DNA of 64,000 nucleotides from Tritonibacter multivorans. Its GTDB lineage: Bacteria; Pseudomonadota; Alphaproteobacteria; Rhodobacterales; Rhodobacteraceae. The stretch lies in NCBI RefSeq assembly GCF_001458415.1, contig NZ_CYSD01000040.1, positions 1-64,000 of the forward strand, given 5' to 3'. This document shows positions 1 to 8,621 of the stretch, piece after piece. Below the pieces are notes generated by a model. That model was not told the DNA's origin. It saw only the letters and a list, made by a program, of their open reading frames with translations, and did no database searches. Both the position numbers and the translations under genes were made by a program. Numbering within the stretch: the stretch's first letter is position 1; each line of letters starts with the position of its first letter.

Positions 1-931
1 GATAGATATGACAGCTGGAGATCTGGATGATCCGGCACAGGTCGTCATAGGGCACGCGACCGAGGAAGTGCACCCGGTCCCAATTGACGCGGTCGCCAAG
101 TTCGGCCTCCATTTCCCCGCGCAGGCCGCCGGGGTGGCTGCTTTCGCGGCCATATGACGTCTCATTGCCGCCGATCATCAGAATGCGGGCATTGGGACGG
201 GCGGCCTGGATTTCGGGCAGCGCCCGCATCATCACATGAAAGCCGCGCGCGCGTTCCATATTGCGGGCAATATAGGTGACGACCTCATCGTTGCGGGTCA
301 GCGGCTGATCAAGCCGCCCCAACCCGACAGAGGCGCTTTGATCCAGCCCCAGCCGGTCACAGCGGATGCCATCATGGCAGACATACATCTTGTCGTGGAA
401 CACATCCGGGAAGCGGTCACGCTGCCAATAGGTGGGCACATGGCCCTGATCCACAGCGCCCAAGTTGATCCAAGGGACCACATTGCGGGCGCGGTTGAAA
501 AAGGGCGTCTGCGGATTGGGCGGCGCTTCGGGGTCAAAGCCCACCAGACCGCCGTCCATATTGTAGTAATATTCAAAGAAGCCAATCACCGGCACATCCG
601 GCCACAGATCCTTGAGGAAAGACATCTCGCCCCAGCCGGTGTGACCCAGAATAATATCGGGTTTAAAGCCGGTCTCGCGCTGAAACTCCTGCAGCGCCTG
701 CACCGCACCAAAGCCCGCGCCTGCGGCCGCTTCCCAGTCCTTTGACAGGCCAAAGGCGTCTTTGCCGGGGCGGTGGAACGGCTGATAAGAGAGCGTGTGG
801 ACGCCCTTCAGCTGCACATCTTTGCGCTGGGTGAGGAAAACAATTTCATGACCGGCATTCTGCGCGGTCAGCCACTGCAGGATCTCGCGATACTGGCCGG
901 GCATATTCTGATGGACAAACAAAAATTTCAT
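1..931 (-). CDS. Glycosyltransferase family 4 protein (3' end outside the window)
   Basis: The reading frame starts at the ATG complementary to 929-931 and stays open to the window edge, giving about 310 residues without a stop. The product begins MKFLFVHQNMPGQYREIL and has an N-terminal Rossmann-like donor/acceptor domain of the kind seen in group-4 glycosyltransferases. Later comes the C-terminal domain start (VVTYIARNMERARGFHVMMR, then ARILMIGGNE and VHFLGRVPYDDL), which is the GT-B fold typical of GT4. It probably adds a sugar to the surface polysaccharide at the cytoplasmic face. It is divergent from rfbC, and a gap of about 200 bp holds both promoters. The acceptor and donor sugars cannot be told. 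The replicon may be circular, in which case the rest of the gene would follow the other end of the window. Confidence 0.85.
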   Translation of the reverse strand, partial: MKFLFVHQNMPGQYREILQWLTAQNAGHEIVFLTQRKDVQLKGVHTLSYQPFHRPGKDAFGLSKDWEAAAGAGFGAVQALQEFQRETGFKPDIILGHTGWGEMSFLKDLWPDVPVIGFFEYYYNMDGGLVGFDPEAPPNPQTPFFNRARNVVPWINLGAVDQGHVPTYWQRDRFPDVFHDKMYVCHDGIRCDRLGLDQSASVGLGRLDQPLTRNDEVVTYIARNMERARGFHVMMRALPEIQAARPNARILMIGGNETSYGRESSHPGGLRGEMEAELGDRVNWDRVHFLGRVPYDDLCRIIQISSCHIY

Positions 932-1130
932 GGGGGCATATTTGGCTGATCCCCTTCGTCAACACAACTGTCTGGCGCGGGATCATGCCGCCCCGGAGCG
1001 TAGAACGCGCGCAAAGAAAGCACACCGGCACAGAATTGCAGGCTCTGCCCAACCCACCCGGCCTGCGTGCTTGGCAACAATCGTTAAAGCCAGTATTCCG
1101 ACAGCAACCGTAGATTTAGAGCTCAATGGT

Positions 1131-1688
1131 ATGATTGAACAAACACGCCTGCCGCAGGTTATGCGGATCACGCCCCCCCGTTTTGGCGACCATCGCGGTT
1201 TTTTCTCTGAGAGCTGGAACAAACAGAAACTTCAGGACGCAGGCCTCGATCTGCCAGAGTTTGTACAGGACAATCATTCGCTCTCGCGCGAAGTGGGCAC
1301 CGTGCGCGGCCTGCATTTTCAGTCACCGCCCCATGCGCAAGGAAAGCTGGTGCGCTGCGGCCGGGGGGCGATTTTTGATGTCGCCGTCGATGTGCGCAAA
1401 GGCTCGCCCACCTATGGCCAGTCCTATGGCGAAACCCTGTCGTTTGAAAACGGTGTGCAGCTGTGGATCCCGGCTGGGTTCCTGCATGGGTTCATGACGC
1501 TCGAGCCTGACAGCGAGATCATCTACAAATGCACCGACCACTACGCCCCCGAGTGCGATGGCGCGGTCAAATGGGACAGCTGTGGCATTGATTGGCCGCT
1601 CGACGGGATCACACCGGTGATTTCCGAAAAAGATGAGCTCGCCCAGAGCCTCGCGGATTTCGACAGCCCCTTTGTATACGAGGCCTAA
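1131..1688 (+). CDS. rfbC: dTDP-4-dehydrorhamnose 3,5-epimerase
   Basis: RfbC converts dTDP-4-keto-6-deoxyglucose to dTDP-4-keto-L-rhamnose, the third step of dTDP-L-rhamnose synthesis. From the ATG at 1131 it is 185 residues, the usual family length. An upstream in-frame start at 930 would add 67 residues without family similarity. The cupin core is clear: FGDHRGFFSESWN near residue 18, the catalytic-His segment VRGLHFQSPPHAQGKLVRC, then the IPAGFLHGF motif. It is the first gene of rfbCBDA, 3 bp before rfbB, so co-translation is likely. Rhamnose is a common constituent of roseobacter biofilm polysaccharide. I am sure of the family. Confidence 0.95.
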   Translation: MIEQTRLPQVMRITPPRFGDHRGFFSESWNKQKLQDAGLDLPEFVQDNHSLSREVGTVRGLHFQSPPHAQGKLVRCGRGAIFDVAVDVRKGSPTYGQSYGETLSFENGVQLWIPAGFLHGFMTLEPDSEIIYKCTDHYAPECDGAVKWDSCGIDWPLDGITPVISEKDELAQSLADFDSPFVYEA

Positions 1689-1691
1689 GCC

Positions 1692-2744
1692 ATGAAAATT
1701 CTTGTCACCGGCGGCGCCGGCTTTATTGGATCCGCGGTTGTGCGCCAGGCCGTGAAGGCCGGCCATCAGGTGGTGAACCTCGATGCGCTGACCTATGCGG
1801 CCTGTCTGGAGAATGTGGCCTCGGTCGCCGAGAGCCCCCTTTATGCTTTTGAACAGGCCGACATTCGCGACCGCGCGGCGCTGGACCGGATTTTCGCCGC
1901 CCACACACCGGATGTGATCATGCATCTGGCCGCCGAGAGCCATGTGGACCGGTCCATCGACGGCCCCGGTGACTTCATTGAGACCAATATCACCGGCACC
2001 TTCAATATGCTGGAGGCCGCGCGCAAATATTGGATCGAGGCGGGCAAACCTGAAAGCTTCCGCTTCCACCACATCTCGACGGACGAGGTCTATGGTTCCC
2101 TGCCCAATGACCCTGCGGTGATGTTCACGGAAGACACCGCTTATGACCCGCGCTCGCCCTATTCCGCGTCCAAGGCGGCCAGCGACCATCTGGTGCGCGC
2201 CTGGGCGGAAACCTATGGCCTGCCGGTGGTGCTGACCAATTGTTCCAACAACTACGGCCCCTTCCATTTCCCGGAAAAGCTGATCCCTGTTGTCATCCTC
2301 AATGCGCTGGCGGGCAAGGATCTGCCGATCTATGGCGATGGTTCCAACATTCGCGACTGGCTTTATGTGGAAGATCACGCCGATGCGCTGCTTCTGGTGG
2401 TGCAAAAGGGCGAATTGGGCCGGTCCTATAATATTGGCGGCGAAAACGAGCGCACCAATCTGGAGTTGGTCAAAACCCTCTGTGCGATCCTCGATGAAAA
2501 ACGTCCGCGCGCAGATGGCAAAGCCTACAGCGATCAGATCACCTTTGTGACCGATCGTCCGGGCCATGACGCCCGCTACGCGATTGACCCGAACCGCCTG
2601 CGCGAAGAGCTGGGCTGGCGTCCGTCGGTCACGGTGGAAGAGGGGCTTGCCAAGACGGTGCAATGGTATCTGGACAATGAGGACTGGTGGCGCGCGCTGC
2701 AGAACCGCGCCGGTGTCGGCGAACGTCTGGGCGTAAAAGCATGA
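1692..2744 (+). CDS. rfbB: dTDP-glucose 4,6-dehydratase
   Basis: RfbB dehydrates dTDP-glucose to dTDP-4-keto-6-deoxyglucose with bound NAD. The 350-residue product starts [17 protein letters not shown], giving the GxxGxxG nucleotide-binding motif. It carries the family signatures STDEVYG and the catalytic YSASK (YxxxK), and the substrate-loop sequence [17 protein letters not shown]. Length and motifs match the extended short-chain dehydrogenase family. It sits between rfbC (3 bp gap) and rfbD (79 bp gap). The gap to rfbD holds a perfect hairpin, so the operon may be partly attenuated or processed at this point. Confidence 0.96.
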   Translation: MKILVTGGAGFIGSAVVRQAVKAGHQVVNLDALTYAACLENVASVAESPLYAFEQADIRDRAALDRIFAAHTPDVIMHLAAESHVDRSIDGPGDFIETNITGTFNMLEAARKYWIEAGKPESFRFHHISTDEVYGSLPNDPAVMFTEDTAYDPRSPYSASKAASDHLVRAWAETYGLPVVLTNCSNNYGPFHFPEKLIPVVILNALAGKDLPIYGDGSNIRDWLYVEDHADALLLVVQKGELGRSYNIGGENERTNLELVKTLCAILDEKRPRADGKAYSDQITFVTDRPGHDARYAIDPNRLREELGWRPSVTVEEGLAKTVQWYLDNEDWWRALQNRAGVGERLGVKA

Positions 2745-2755
2745 GACAGAAGAAA

Positions 2756-2814
2756 CGGCTTTTCCGGTCGGAAAAGCCGGCCTCCGGCGGGGATATTTGG
2801 AAAAAGATGAAAGA
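2756..2814 (+). repeat. Hairpin plus Rhodobacteraceae-type intergenic motif inside the rfb operon
   Basis: A perfect 11-bp inverted repeat, arms 2756-2766 (CGGCTTTTCCG) and 2769-2779 with a 2-nt loop, is followed directly by a purine-rich segment reading CCTCCGGCGGGGATATTT and then GGAAAAAGATGAAAGAG. It lacks a U-tract, so it is a poor intrinsic terminator. I recall similar CCTCCGGCGGG-GATATTT stretches downstream of many Rhodobacteraceae genes, but I cannot verify this here. It could act as an RNA processing or partial attenuation site between rfbB and rfbD. Confidence 0.5.
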
Positions 2815-2823
2815 GGGCCGCAC

Positions 2824-3684
2824 ATGAAGATTCTTGTCTTTGGGGACATCGGCCAATTGGGTCAGGAGCTGCAGCTGCAGGCGGGCGATATCACCCTTGA
2901 GGTGCGCGGTCTGGAAGATGCCGATTTCACCAATCCCGAGGCCTGCGCCCAGTGGATCCGTGAAACAGACGCCGATGCGGTGATCAATGCGGTGGCCTAT
3001 ACGGCTGTCGACAAGGCCGAAGAGGAAGAGGCGCTGGCGCTGCAGATCAATGCCACCACGCCCGCCCTGCTGGCACAGGTCGCCGCCGAACGGGGCCTGC
3101 CCTTTGTGCATGTGTCGACCGACTATGTGTACGAGGGCAATGGCACCCAGCTCTGGACGCCGGATGCGCCGACTGCCCCGATCAACGCCTATGGCCGCAC
3201 CAAACTGGCAGGCGACGAAGCGGTGGTGGCAGCGGGCGGCGCCTATGCCATCCTGCGCACCTCCTGGGTGGTGTCGGCCCATGGCCATAACTTTATCAAA
3301 ACCATGCTGCGCTTGGGGGCGGACCGCGACCGGCTGACCATTATTCATGATCAGGTCGGCGCGCCGACGCCCGCGCGCGATCTGGCCCGCGCCTGCCTCA
3401 GCATTGCGTCCCAGCTTTGCGAAGATGCGGGGAAATCCGGCATCTATCATATGCAGGGCGCGCCGCTGGCCAGCTGGGCGGATTTCGCCCGCGAAATTTT
3501 TGCCCAGGCCGACCTCCCCTGCGAGGTGGTCAATATCCCCACCTCTGACTACCCAACCCCGGCAGCGCGGCCGCTGAATTCGCGGCTGGATTGCGCCACA
3601 TTAGAGACTGTTTTTGGCATTGCACAGCCGGACTGGACCCAGGGTCTGGCTGAGATTTTGAACGATCTTGGAGAGACATCATGA
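2824..3684 (+). CDS. rfbD: dTDP-4-dehydrorhamnose reductase
   Basis: RfbD reduces dTDP-4-keto-L-rhamnose to dTDP-L-rhamnose with NAD(P)H, the last step of the pathway. The ATG at 2824 gives 286 residues starting [18 protein letters not shown] further in-frame ATG at 2797 would add nine residues lying over the conserved intergenic motif, so 2824 is preferred. Motifs seen are the GxxGQLG nucleotide site, [20 protein letters not shown], and the catalytic [10 protein letters not shown] (YxxxK). Its stop overlaps the rfbA start (ATGA at 3681-3684), which indicates translational coupling. Confidence 0.95.
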   Translation: MKILVFGDIGQLGQELQLQAGDITLEVRGLEDADFTNPEACAQWIRETDADAVINAVAYTAVDKAEEEEALALQINATTPALLAQVAAERGLPFVHVSTDYVYEGNGTQLWTPDAPTAPINAYGRTKLAGDEAVVAAGGAYAILRTSWVVSAHGHNFIKTMLRLGADRDRLTIIHDQVGAPTPARDLARACLSIASQLCEDAGKSGIYHMQGAPLASWADFAREIFAQADLPCEVVNIPTSDYPTPAARPLNSRLDCATLETVFGIAQPDWTQGLAEILNDLGETS

Positions 3685-4559
3685 GCAAGACGCGCAAAGG
3701 CATTATTCTGGCCGGCGGCTCGGGCACGCGGCTGTACCCGATCACCATGGCTGTCTCCAAACAGCTCTTGCCGCTCTATGACAAACCGATGATCTTCTAT
3801 CCGATCTCGGTGCTGATGCTGGCCGGGATCCGCGAGATCTGCATTATTACCACGCCGCAGGATCAGGACCAGTTCCAGCGTCTTTCGGGCGATGGCAGCC
3901 AATGGGGCGTCGACTTCACCTATGTGGTGCAAGACAGCCCCGATGGTCTGGCGCAGGCCTATCTGCTGGCCGAAGACTTCCTTGATGGGGCGCCCTCGGC
4001 CTTGGTGCTGGGCGACAATGTGTTCTTTGGCCACGGCCTGCCCGATCTTCTGGCGGCGGCAAACGCCCAAGACAGCGGCGGCACGGTGTTTGGCTACCAT
4101 GTGGCCGATCCGGAACGCTATGGTGTGGTCGCCTTTGATGACACCGGCCGCGCCTCCGAGATCATTGAGAAACCCGAAGTGCCGCCCTCGAACTATGCGG
4201 TGACCGGGCTTTATTTCCTGGATGGCACTGCGTCTGAGCGCGCCAAGGCCGTGAAACCCTCGCCCCGCGGCGAGCTGGAGATCACCGACCTTCTGCAGAT
4301 GTATCTGGATGAGGGCAGCCTGCAGGTCGAGACCATGGGCCGTGGCTTTGCCTGGCTCGACACCGGCACCCATGCTTCGCTTCTGGATGCGGGCAATTTT
4401 GTCCGCACGCTGGAAGAACGTCAGGGCTTGCAGACCGGCTGCCTGGAAGAAATCGCCTATCACGCCGGCTGGATCAGCCGCGCGCAGCTGGCCGAACGCG
4501 CCGAGATGTTCAAGAAGAACGCCTATGGCCGCTATCTTCTGGCATTGTTGCGGGACTAA
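3681..4559 (+). CDS. rfbA: Glucose-1-phosphate thymidylyltransferase
   Basis: RfbA activates glucose-1-phosphate with dTTP to give dTDP-glucose, the first step of rhamnose synthesis. The product is 292 residues, the standard length. It starts with the nucleotidyltransferase signature [13 protein letters not shown] and continues with [27 protein letters not shown] and [10 protein letters not shown], all typical of RfbA. Its start overlaps the rfbD stop by four bases. The complete C-B-D-A set means the replicon supplies its own dTDP-L-rhamnose. A weak terminator-like hairpin follows. Confidence 0.96.
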   Translation: MSKTRKGIILAGGSGTRLYPITMAVSKQLLPLYDKPMIFYPISVLMLAGIREICIITTPQDQDQFQRLSGDGSQWGVDFTYVVQDSPDGLAQAYLLAEDFLDGAPSALVLGDNVFFGHGLPDLLAAANAQDSGGTVFGYHVADPERYGVVAFDDTGRASEIIEKPEVPPSNYAVTGLYFLDGTASERAKAVKPSPRGELEITDLLQMYLDEGSLQVETMGRGFAWLDTGTHASLLDAGNFVRTLEERQGLQTGCLEEIAYHAGWISRAQLAERAEMFKKNAYGRYLLALLRD

Positions 4560-4571
4560 CGCCCCTCTGCG

Positions 4572-4600
4572 GAGACCCAGAATTTCCTTTTTAGGGTCTC
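4572..4600 (+). terminator. Possible terminator of the rfb operon
   Basis: Seven-base arms GAGACCC (4572-4578) and GGGTCTC (4594-4600) enclose a 15-base loop and are followed by TTTAAA. The position 12 bp after the rfbA stop fits termination, but the long loop and short T-run make it weak. Confidence 0.4.
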
Positions 4601-4674
4601 TTTAAAGGCGTGATATTGCAATGCGGCACACAGAATATTGACAGCCGGTGGCCAGCTCTCGCAGGGCCACTGTG

Positions 4675-4702
4675 TTGACTTTTAAATAAAACCACATAAC
4701 CT
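4675..4702 (+). promoter_or_regulatory. Possible promoter of RTX gene 1
   Basis: TTGACT at 4675-4680 is a good -35 match and lies in an AT-rich stretch unlike the surrounding genes. TAACCT 16 bases downstream (4697-4702) is a modest -10. It is about 90 bp before the start codon at 4793. The call rests on sequence similarity alone. Confidence 0.3.
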
Positions 4703-4792
4703 TTTGGGGTATGTTAGGCGTTTGCCCGATTTAAGCCCCCCGCTGTTGCGGACTGTGACTTGTTACTTGGTACATATGTTAAGAGGTATTCT

Positions 4793-7060
4793 ATGGCGAC
4801 TTATTCCCGTAGTGGTATTGCGACCATTTGGGCGTCCGATGACGTCTCCCTTTCTCCCGAATTCGTCAGCAGCAAGGCCACTCTGGCCCTGTACACCCCC
4901 ACAGGGGTGACGCAGCTGCGCTACACAAATAGCGATCAAGGCGATGGCACCTTCCTGTCCGATCTGAACCTTGATGACAGCGCGCTTTATCTGGATGGGC
5001 TGCATTTTGACAGCGACAGCGGTGAAAGCCTCATTGCGCAGATGACCTGGGTGGAAGGCGGCAGCTCGCGCTCCACCACCGTGTTGATCCTTGACCGCAG
5101 CGCCGCAGATGGCCTTGGCCACGAGCGGTATATGTTTGCATTGGACGGAGATCCGCTGCCGGTGCTGACCGTCCCGCTGGACTGGCAGACATTTGACGTC
5201 TCAATCTCTGCGCTGGATCCGGCCACCGGTGCGCTGGCCCCGAATACCGATATTCCACTGGTGGACATTCTGCAAAACGGGCCCACCAGTAATAATATCG
5301 AGGGTACCGAATATGGAGATAATCTGCGTGGCTCGCAGGGCGATGACATGATCATGACCGGCAATGACATGGAGCAGGACGGCGACTATGTTCAGACCCG
5401 CAGCGGCAATGACACCGTGGTGATGACCGACAACACCCAGGGCTTTGTGATGCTGAGCCAGACCGCGCTGGATGCGGGCATTACTGTAACACTTGATGGC
5501 GTGACCAATACCGGCAGCATCGATAAAGGCCACAATGGTGTGACCACGTTGAAAGACCCCAACAGCCCCGGCAGCCTGCGGTTCTTTGGCACCACTCATG
5601 ATGACGTCTTCCATGTCTCGGCGAAGGACGATGGCTGGGTGGCGCTGCGCGGCAAGGCGGGTAATGACACCTTCAATCTCGCGGGCGATGTGCGCCTAGA
5701 CTATTCTGATGCCGGCGACACCGCTGTGACTGTGCGCCTGGACCAGAGCCTGGCCATCAATGACGGTTTTGGCGGGCAGGACACCATCAATGGCGCGGTC
5801 TGGGAACTGCGCACCGGCATGGGCGATGACATGGTGGTCGGCACCGACAATGATGAGCGTTTCATATTGCGCGGAGGCAATGACACGCTGAATGCCGGTG
5901 GGGGCATTGACCTGCTGCGCTATGACAATGCTGGCGCCGAACAGGTCATCATTGATCTGAGCGCAGGCACCGCCAGCGGCCACTGGTCCGGCAAAGCCTT
6001 CAGCCACAGCTTCAGCAATGTGGAACAGGTTCATGGCACCCGAAATGGCAATGACCACATCACCGGCAATGACTCGGCCAATGTGGTCGATGCCTATGCC
6101 GGCGATGACACGTTGATCGGCGGCGGCGGTGATGATGAGCTGGATGGCGGCTTTGGCGCTGACAGCCTGATGGGCGGCGATGACAATGACAGCCTGCGCG
6201 GCGACACCGGCGCCGATACCCTGCAGGGCGAAGAGGGCCATGACACCCTGCGCGGCGACAGCTCCACGGATATGCTGATGGGCGGGGCCGGCAATGACAG
6301 CATGACCGGGGGCACCGGCGATGACACCCTGCACGGCGGCAGCGGGGATGACCGCCTGTTTGGCAATACCGCCCGCGACACCCTTTATGGCAATGAAGGC
6401 AATGATTACATCTCTGCCGGCGATGGCGTCGATTGGGTCGATGGTGGCAGCGGCAATGACACCATTCACGGCCGCTCTGGCTGGGACAGCCTCTATGGCG
6501 GCGATGGCGACGACAGCCTCTATGGCTCATCTGGTGATGACTATATCAGTGGAGGACGTGACAATGACTGGATCTCGGGCGGCTCGGCCTGGGACCAGCT
6601 CTTTGGCAATTCCGGGGATGACACGCTTTATGGCAATTTTGGCTCTGACGTCCTGTCAGGAGGGAGTGGCAATGATGCGCTTTATGGTGGCACAGGCGAT
6701 GATACCCTGCGGGGGATCTCGGGCGATGACCTTCTGCAGGGCAATCAGGGCGTCGATGTACTGGAGGGGGGCACGGGCAATGACACACTGCGCGGTGGCA
6801 CCCTATCCGATACCTTCATCTTCACCGAAGGCGACGATCAGGATGTGATTGAAGACTTCCGTCTGGGCGAAGACATCCTCGCCCTCGACAGTGGGCTCAC
6901 AGGTGGGGTCACCGATACGGCGACTGTGGTGGCGGATTTCACAGCCCTCACCGCTGCGGGTGCCGTCATGGATTTTGGCGATGGCGACACGCTGCTGCTC
7001 GAGGGAATCACCACGCTCGACCAGCTGAACGCGCTGGCCGATGACATCACCTTCCTCTGA
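4793..7060 (+). CDS. RTX calcium-binding secreted protein 1
   Basis: This is a 755-residue acidic RTX protein, expected to leave the cell by type I secretion since it has no Sec signal peptide. The ATG at 4793 is preferred over an upstream TTG because AGAGG lies 6 bases before it. Residues 1-165 form an unrecognised N-terminal domain. Residues 170-430 contain scattered, degenerate RTX units, and residues 435-680 are dense GGxGxDxLxG nonapeptides. The C-terminus ends LADDITFL. The last 232 residues (6362-7057) are nearly the same module as in the RTX proteins at 21338 and 41538. A role as matrix adhesin or structural matrix protein is inferred. No secretion ABC transporter is encoded nearby. 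Confidence 0.9.
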   Translation: MATYSRSGIATIWASDDVSLSPEFVSSKATLALYTPTGVTQLRYTNSDQGDGTFLSDLNLDDSALYLDGLHFDSDSGESLIAQMTWVEGGSSRSTTVLILDRSAADGLGHERYMFALDGDPLPVLTVPLDWQTFDVSISALDPATGALAPNTDIPLVDILQNGPTSNNIEGTEYGDNLRGSQGDDMIMTGNDMEQDGDYVQTRSGNDTVVMTDNTQGFVMLSQTALDAGITVTLDGVTNTGSIDKGHNGVTTLKDPNSPGSLRFFGTTHDDVFHVSAKDDGWVALRGKAGNDTFNLAGDVRLDYSDAGDTAVTVRLDQSLAINDGFGGQDTINGAVWELRTGMGDDMVVGTDNDERFILRGGNDTLNAGGGIDLLRYDNAGAEQVIIDLSAGTASGHWSGKAFSHSFSNVEQVHGTRNGNDHITGNDSANVVDAYAGDDTLIGGGGDDELDGGFGADSLMGGDDNDSLRGDTGADTLQGEEGHDTLRGDSSTDMLMGGAGNDSMTGGTGDDTLHGGSGDDRLFGNTARDTLYGNEGNDYISAGDGVDWVDGGSGNDTIHGRSGWDSLYGGDGDDSLYGSSGDDYISGGRDNDWISGGSAWDQLFGNSGDDTLYGNFGSDVLSGGSGNDALYGGTGDDTLRGISGDDLLQGNQGVDVLEGGTGNDTLRGGTLSDTFIFTEGDDQDVIEDFRLGEDILALDSGLTGGVTDTATVVADFTALTAAGAVMDFGDGDTLLLEGITTLDQLNALADDITFL

Positions 7061-7073
7061 TCTCGGGGCTTTT

Positions 7074-7122
7074 CGGTCTGGCCATAGCTGACTGCGGCCC
7101 GCGATCAGCTATGGCCAGACCG
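7074..7122 (+). terminator. Perfect 18-bp inverted repeat between RTX gene 1 and repA
   Basis: Arms 7074-7091 and 7105-7122 are perfect 18-base inverted copies (one arm begins CGGTCTGGCC) around a 13-base loop. On the plus strand the second arm runs into TTTCTT, so it can terminate RTX gene 1. The second arm is also the last five codons and stop of repA on the minus strand. It is an unusually long perfect stem. Confidence 0.6.
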
Positions 7123-8196
7123 TTTCTTGACCCAGCCCAGAAAGGCCGCGTCGGGGCTGCGCAGGCGGCGGCCGCCCATGCGGGCCCACATGGCGCGCCA
7201 GTCGGCCTCCAGCGCATAGACGTCGGCGCCGGGCATCAGGCGGCGGGCCTCTTCCAGGGTCTCGGCCCGCAAATTCGGCGGCGCGGCTTCCAGCACCGGG
7301 GTCTTTGGCGTCACCCGAATGAGATCGCCCGGCAGCTCTTCGAGCGCGTAATCCGGCAAAGGTTGCTTTTCGATCATGTCGCGGATCATCTTGCGAAACA
7401 CCCGACGGGGCGAGGCCGAGCCCGATTTTTTCAGCAGGGTTTCGACCGAGACCTGCCAGCTGTCCTGCCGACCGCAGTGTTTGCGCGCCAGCTCGTAGAT
7501 GCGCCGTTCCAGCGGTTTGCGTAAACTGAAATACCCCCGGCTCAGCGTCAGCACCGATTTCGACAGCACCGCCCGATAAAGCCAATCCGACAACGTCACC
7601 GCCACCGACACCATCCGCCCGCCACGCGACTTGCGGACAATCTCCCAGCTCTCGATCAGACCAAAGCCCGATGTCACCTCGTGACCGCCGGTTTCAATAT
7701 TGGTGGTGATGCGGGTGCCAGCGAGACGTTCAAAGGCCTCGCGCAGGCGGCGGTACGCATCGCCTGAGGTTTCGCGATTGGTGGCGACCAGCAGATCATG
7801 CGCCTTCAGATGCAAGACGCGGCTGACCTGACGGCCCGCGTTCAGCGCCGCCATCAGCTGGCTGATGCAGAAGATCAGAATGTCCTTGTCGTGGATGGTC
7901 GCCAGCCCCTTGACCGAGGGCGTTACCGTGATCTGCGCGCCATTGTGCTGATAGCTCAGCACCCGCAGATCCGGCCGCGTCCCCAGAGAGAACAGCGGGT
8001 GTTCCATAGATGCCAGATCGTTTTTGGGGATCGCGTCAAAGAGATCGCAGAGGAAGAAATCCCCCTGCCCTTCCGGTGGGTAACCCACCGCATTTGCGCT
8101 CACCGCGCCGCCCGTCGCACCGCCGGATGCCATGATGCCTGTCCTGTGTTCACTGCTCTGCTCACCACGCGTGCCGCCTCTTTTTGGGCGAGTCAT
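7105..8196 (-). CDS. repA: Plasmid replication initiator protein RepA
   Basis: The 363-residue product belongs to the replication initiator protein A family (RPA) found on alphaproteobacterial plasmids. Recognisable segments are DFFLCDLFDAIPKNDLASMEHPLFSL near residue 46, LRVLSYQHNGAQITVTPS, and the winged-helix-like part from DILIFCISQLMAALN through KPLERRIYELARKHCG. It should bind the iterons just upstream of its own start and open the origin. An alternative start at residue 22 (MASGGATGG) is possible. It is divergent from parA, with the iterons in between, which fits a compact repA-parAB replicon. The family is clear. The RepA-I compatibility label comes from memory of roseobacter plasmids. 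Confidence 0.92.
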   Translation of the reverse strand: MTRPKRGGTRGEQSSEHRTGIMASGGATGGAVSANAVGYPPEGQGDFFLCDLFDAIPKNDLASMEHPLFSLGTRPDLRVLSYQHNGAQITVTPSVKGLATIHDKDILIFCISQLMAALNAGRQVSRVLHLKAHDLLVATNRETSGDAYRRLREAFERLAGTRITTNIETGGHEVTSGFGLIESWEIVRKSRGGRMVSVAVTLSDWLYRAVLSKSVLTLSRGYFSLRKPLERRIYELARKHCGRQDSWQVSVETLLKKSGSASPRRVFRKMIRDMIEKQPLPDYALEELPGDLIRVTPKTPVLEAAPPNLRAETLEEARRLMPGADVYALEADWRAMWARMGGRRLRSPDAAFLGWVKKRSGHS

Positions 8197-8621
8197 CTTT
8201 CGTGGTTTTGATTACGCCCACCCTAAGGCGCAGGTCCCATTCGGGCAACGTCTGGCTTCGGGGGTTCAGAGTCACGTGATCGGGGGATCAGATTCATTTT
8301 ATCGGGGTTTTAGATTCACTTGAGGTCCCCAAAAGGCCAAAATCCCCAATGAAAAAAGGGCTTTGCCGAAACGGCTTTTCTGCCTTAACTATAAATAACT
8401 AGATTTTAACAGAGATCGATGTGCGCCCTTTGGCACGATCTGTTGCAGAAAACCCCCATATACCCTGCTGCAAACCCCGGATTTGCTTAGAAAATAAGAT
8501 GGGAATCATCAAAATACTTCCATGTGTCGCCTTTTGTGCTATCTTGCGAAAAAGGCAGCACATTGGCAAAAACCGAACAGAAGCTGCCACAACAGGTTGA
8601 GCAAGGCTTGAGGCAAATCAG
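8197..8621. other. Putative replication origin region between repA and parA
   Basis: This 425-bp gap has no gene. It carries three contiguous iterons (8259-8324), then an AT-rich segment (about 8380-8420, with TTAACTATAAATAACTAG) that could be the duplex-unwinding element. Beyond that are two TGCA(GA)AAACCCC-like direct elements near 8434-8475. It must also contain the divergent promoters of repA and parA, so initiator binding could autoregulate repA. Confidence 0.7.
8259..8324 (+). repeat. Three tandem 22-bp iterons
   Basis: Units at 8259-8280, 8281-8302 and 8303-8324 abut exactly with a 22-base period, or two helical turns. All start CGGGG and share the core TyAGAkTCA about ten bases in. 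Position beside repA and helical phasing support initiator-binding iterons. Confidence 0.75.

Noticed and set aside
930-1688. An N-terminally extended RfbC of 252 residues
   Set aside because: The extra 67 residues have no RfbC similarity and lie in the divergent promoter region. The ATG at 1131 gives the usual length of 185.
1323-2849. Long open frame on the minus strand (508 codons) opposite rfbC and rfbB
   Set aside because: It is antisense to two clearly identified rhamnose genes and reads as low-similarity Gly/His/Arg-rich text. High GC content keeps antisense frames open.
6060-6800. Dense short repeats that could suggest a CRISPR array or satellite DNA
   Set aside because: The repeats are in-frame GGxGxD nonapeptide codons of the RTX protein. 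There are no constant-length repeats with unique spacers. The same holds for 21600-22250 and 41800-42400.
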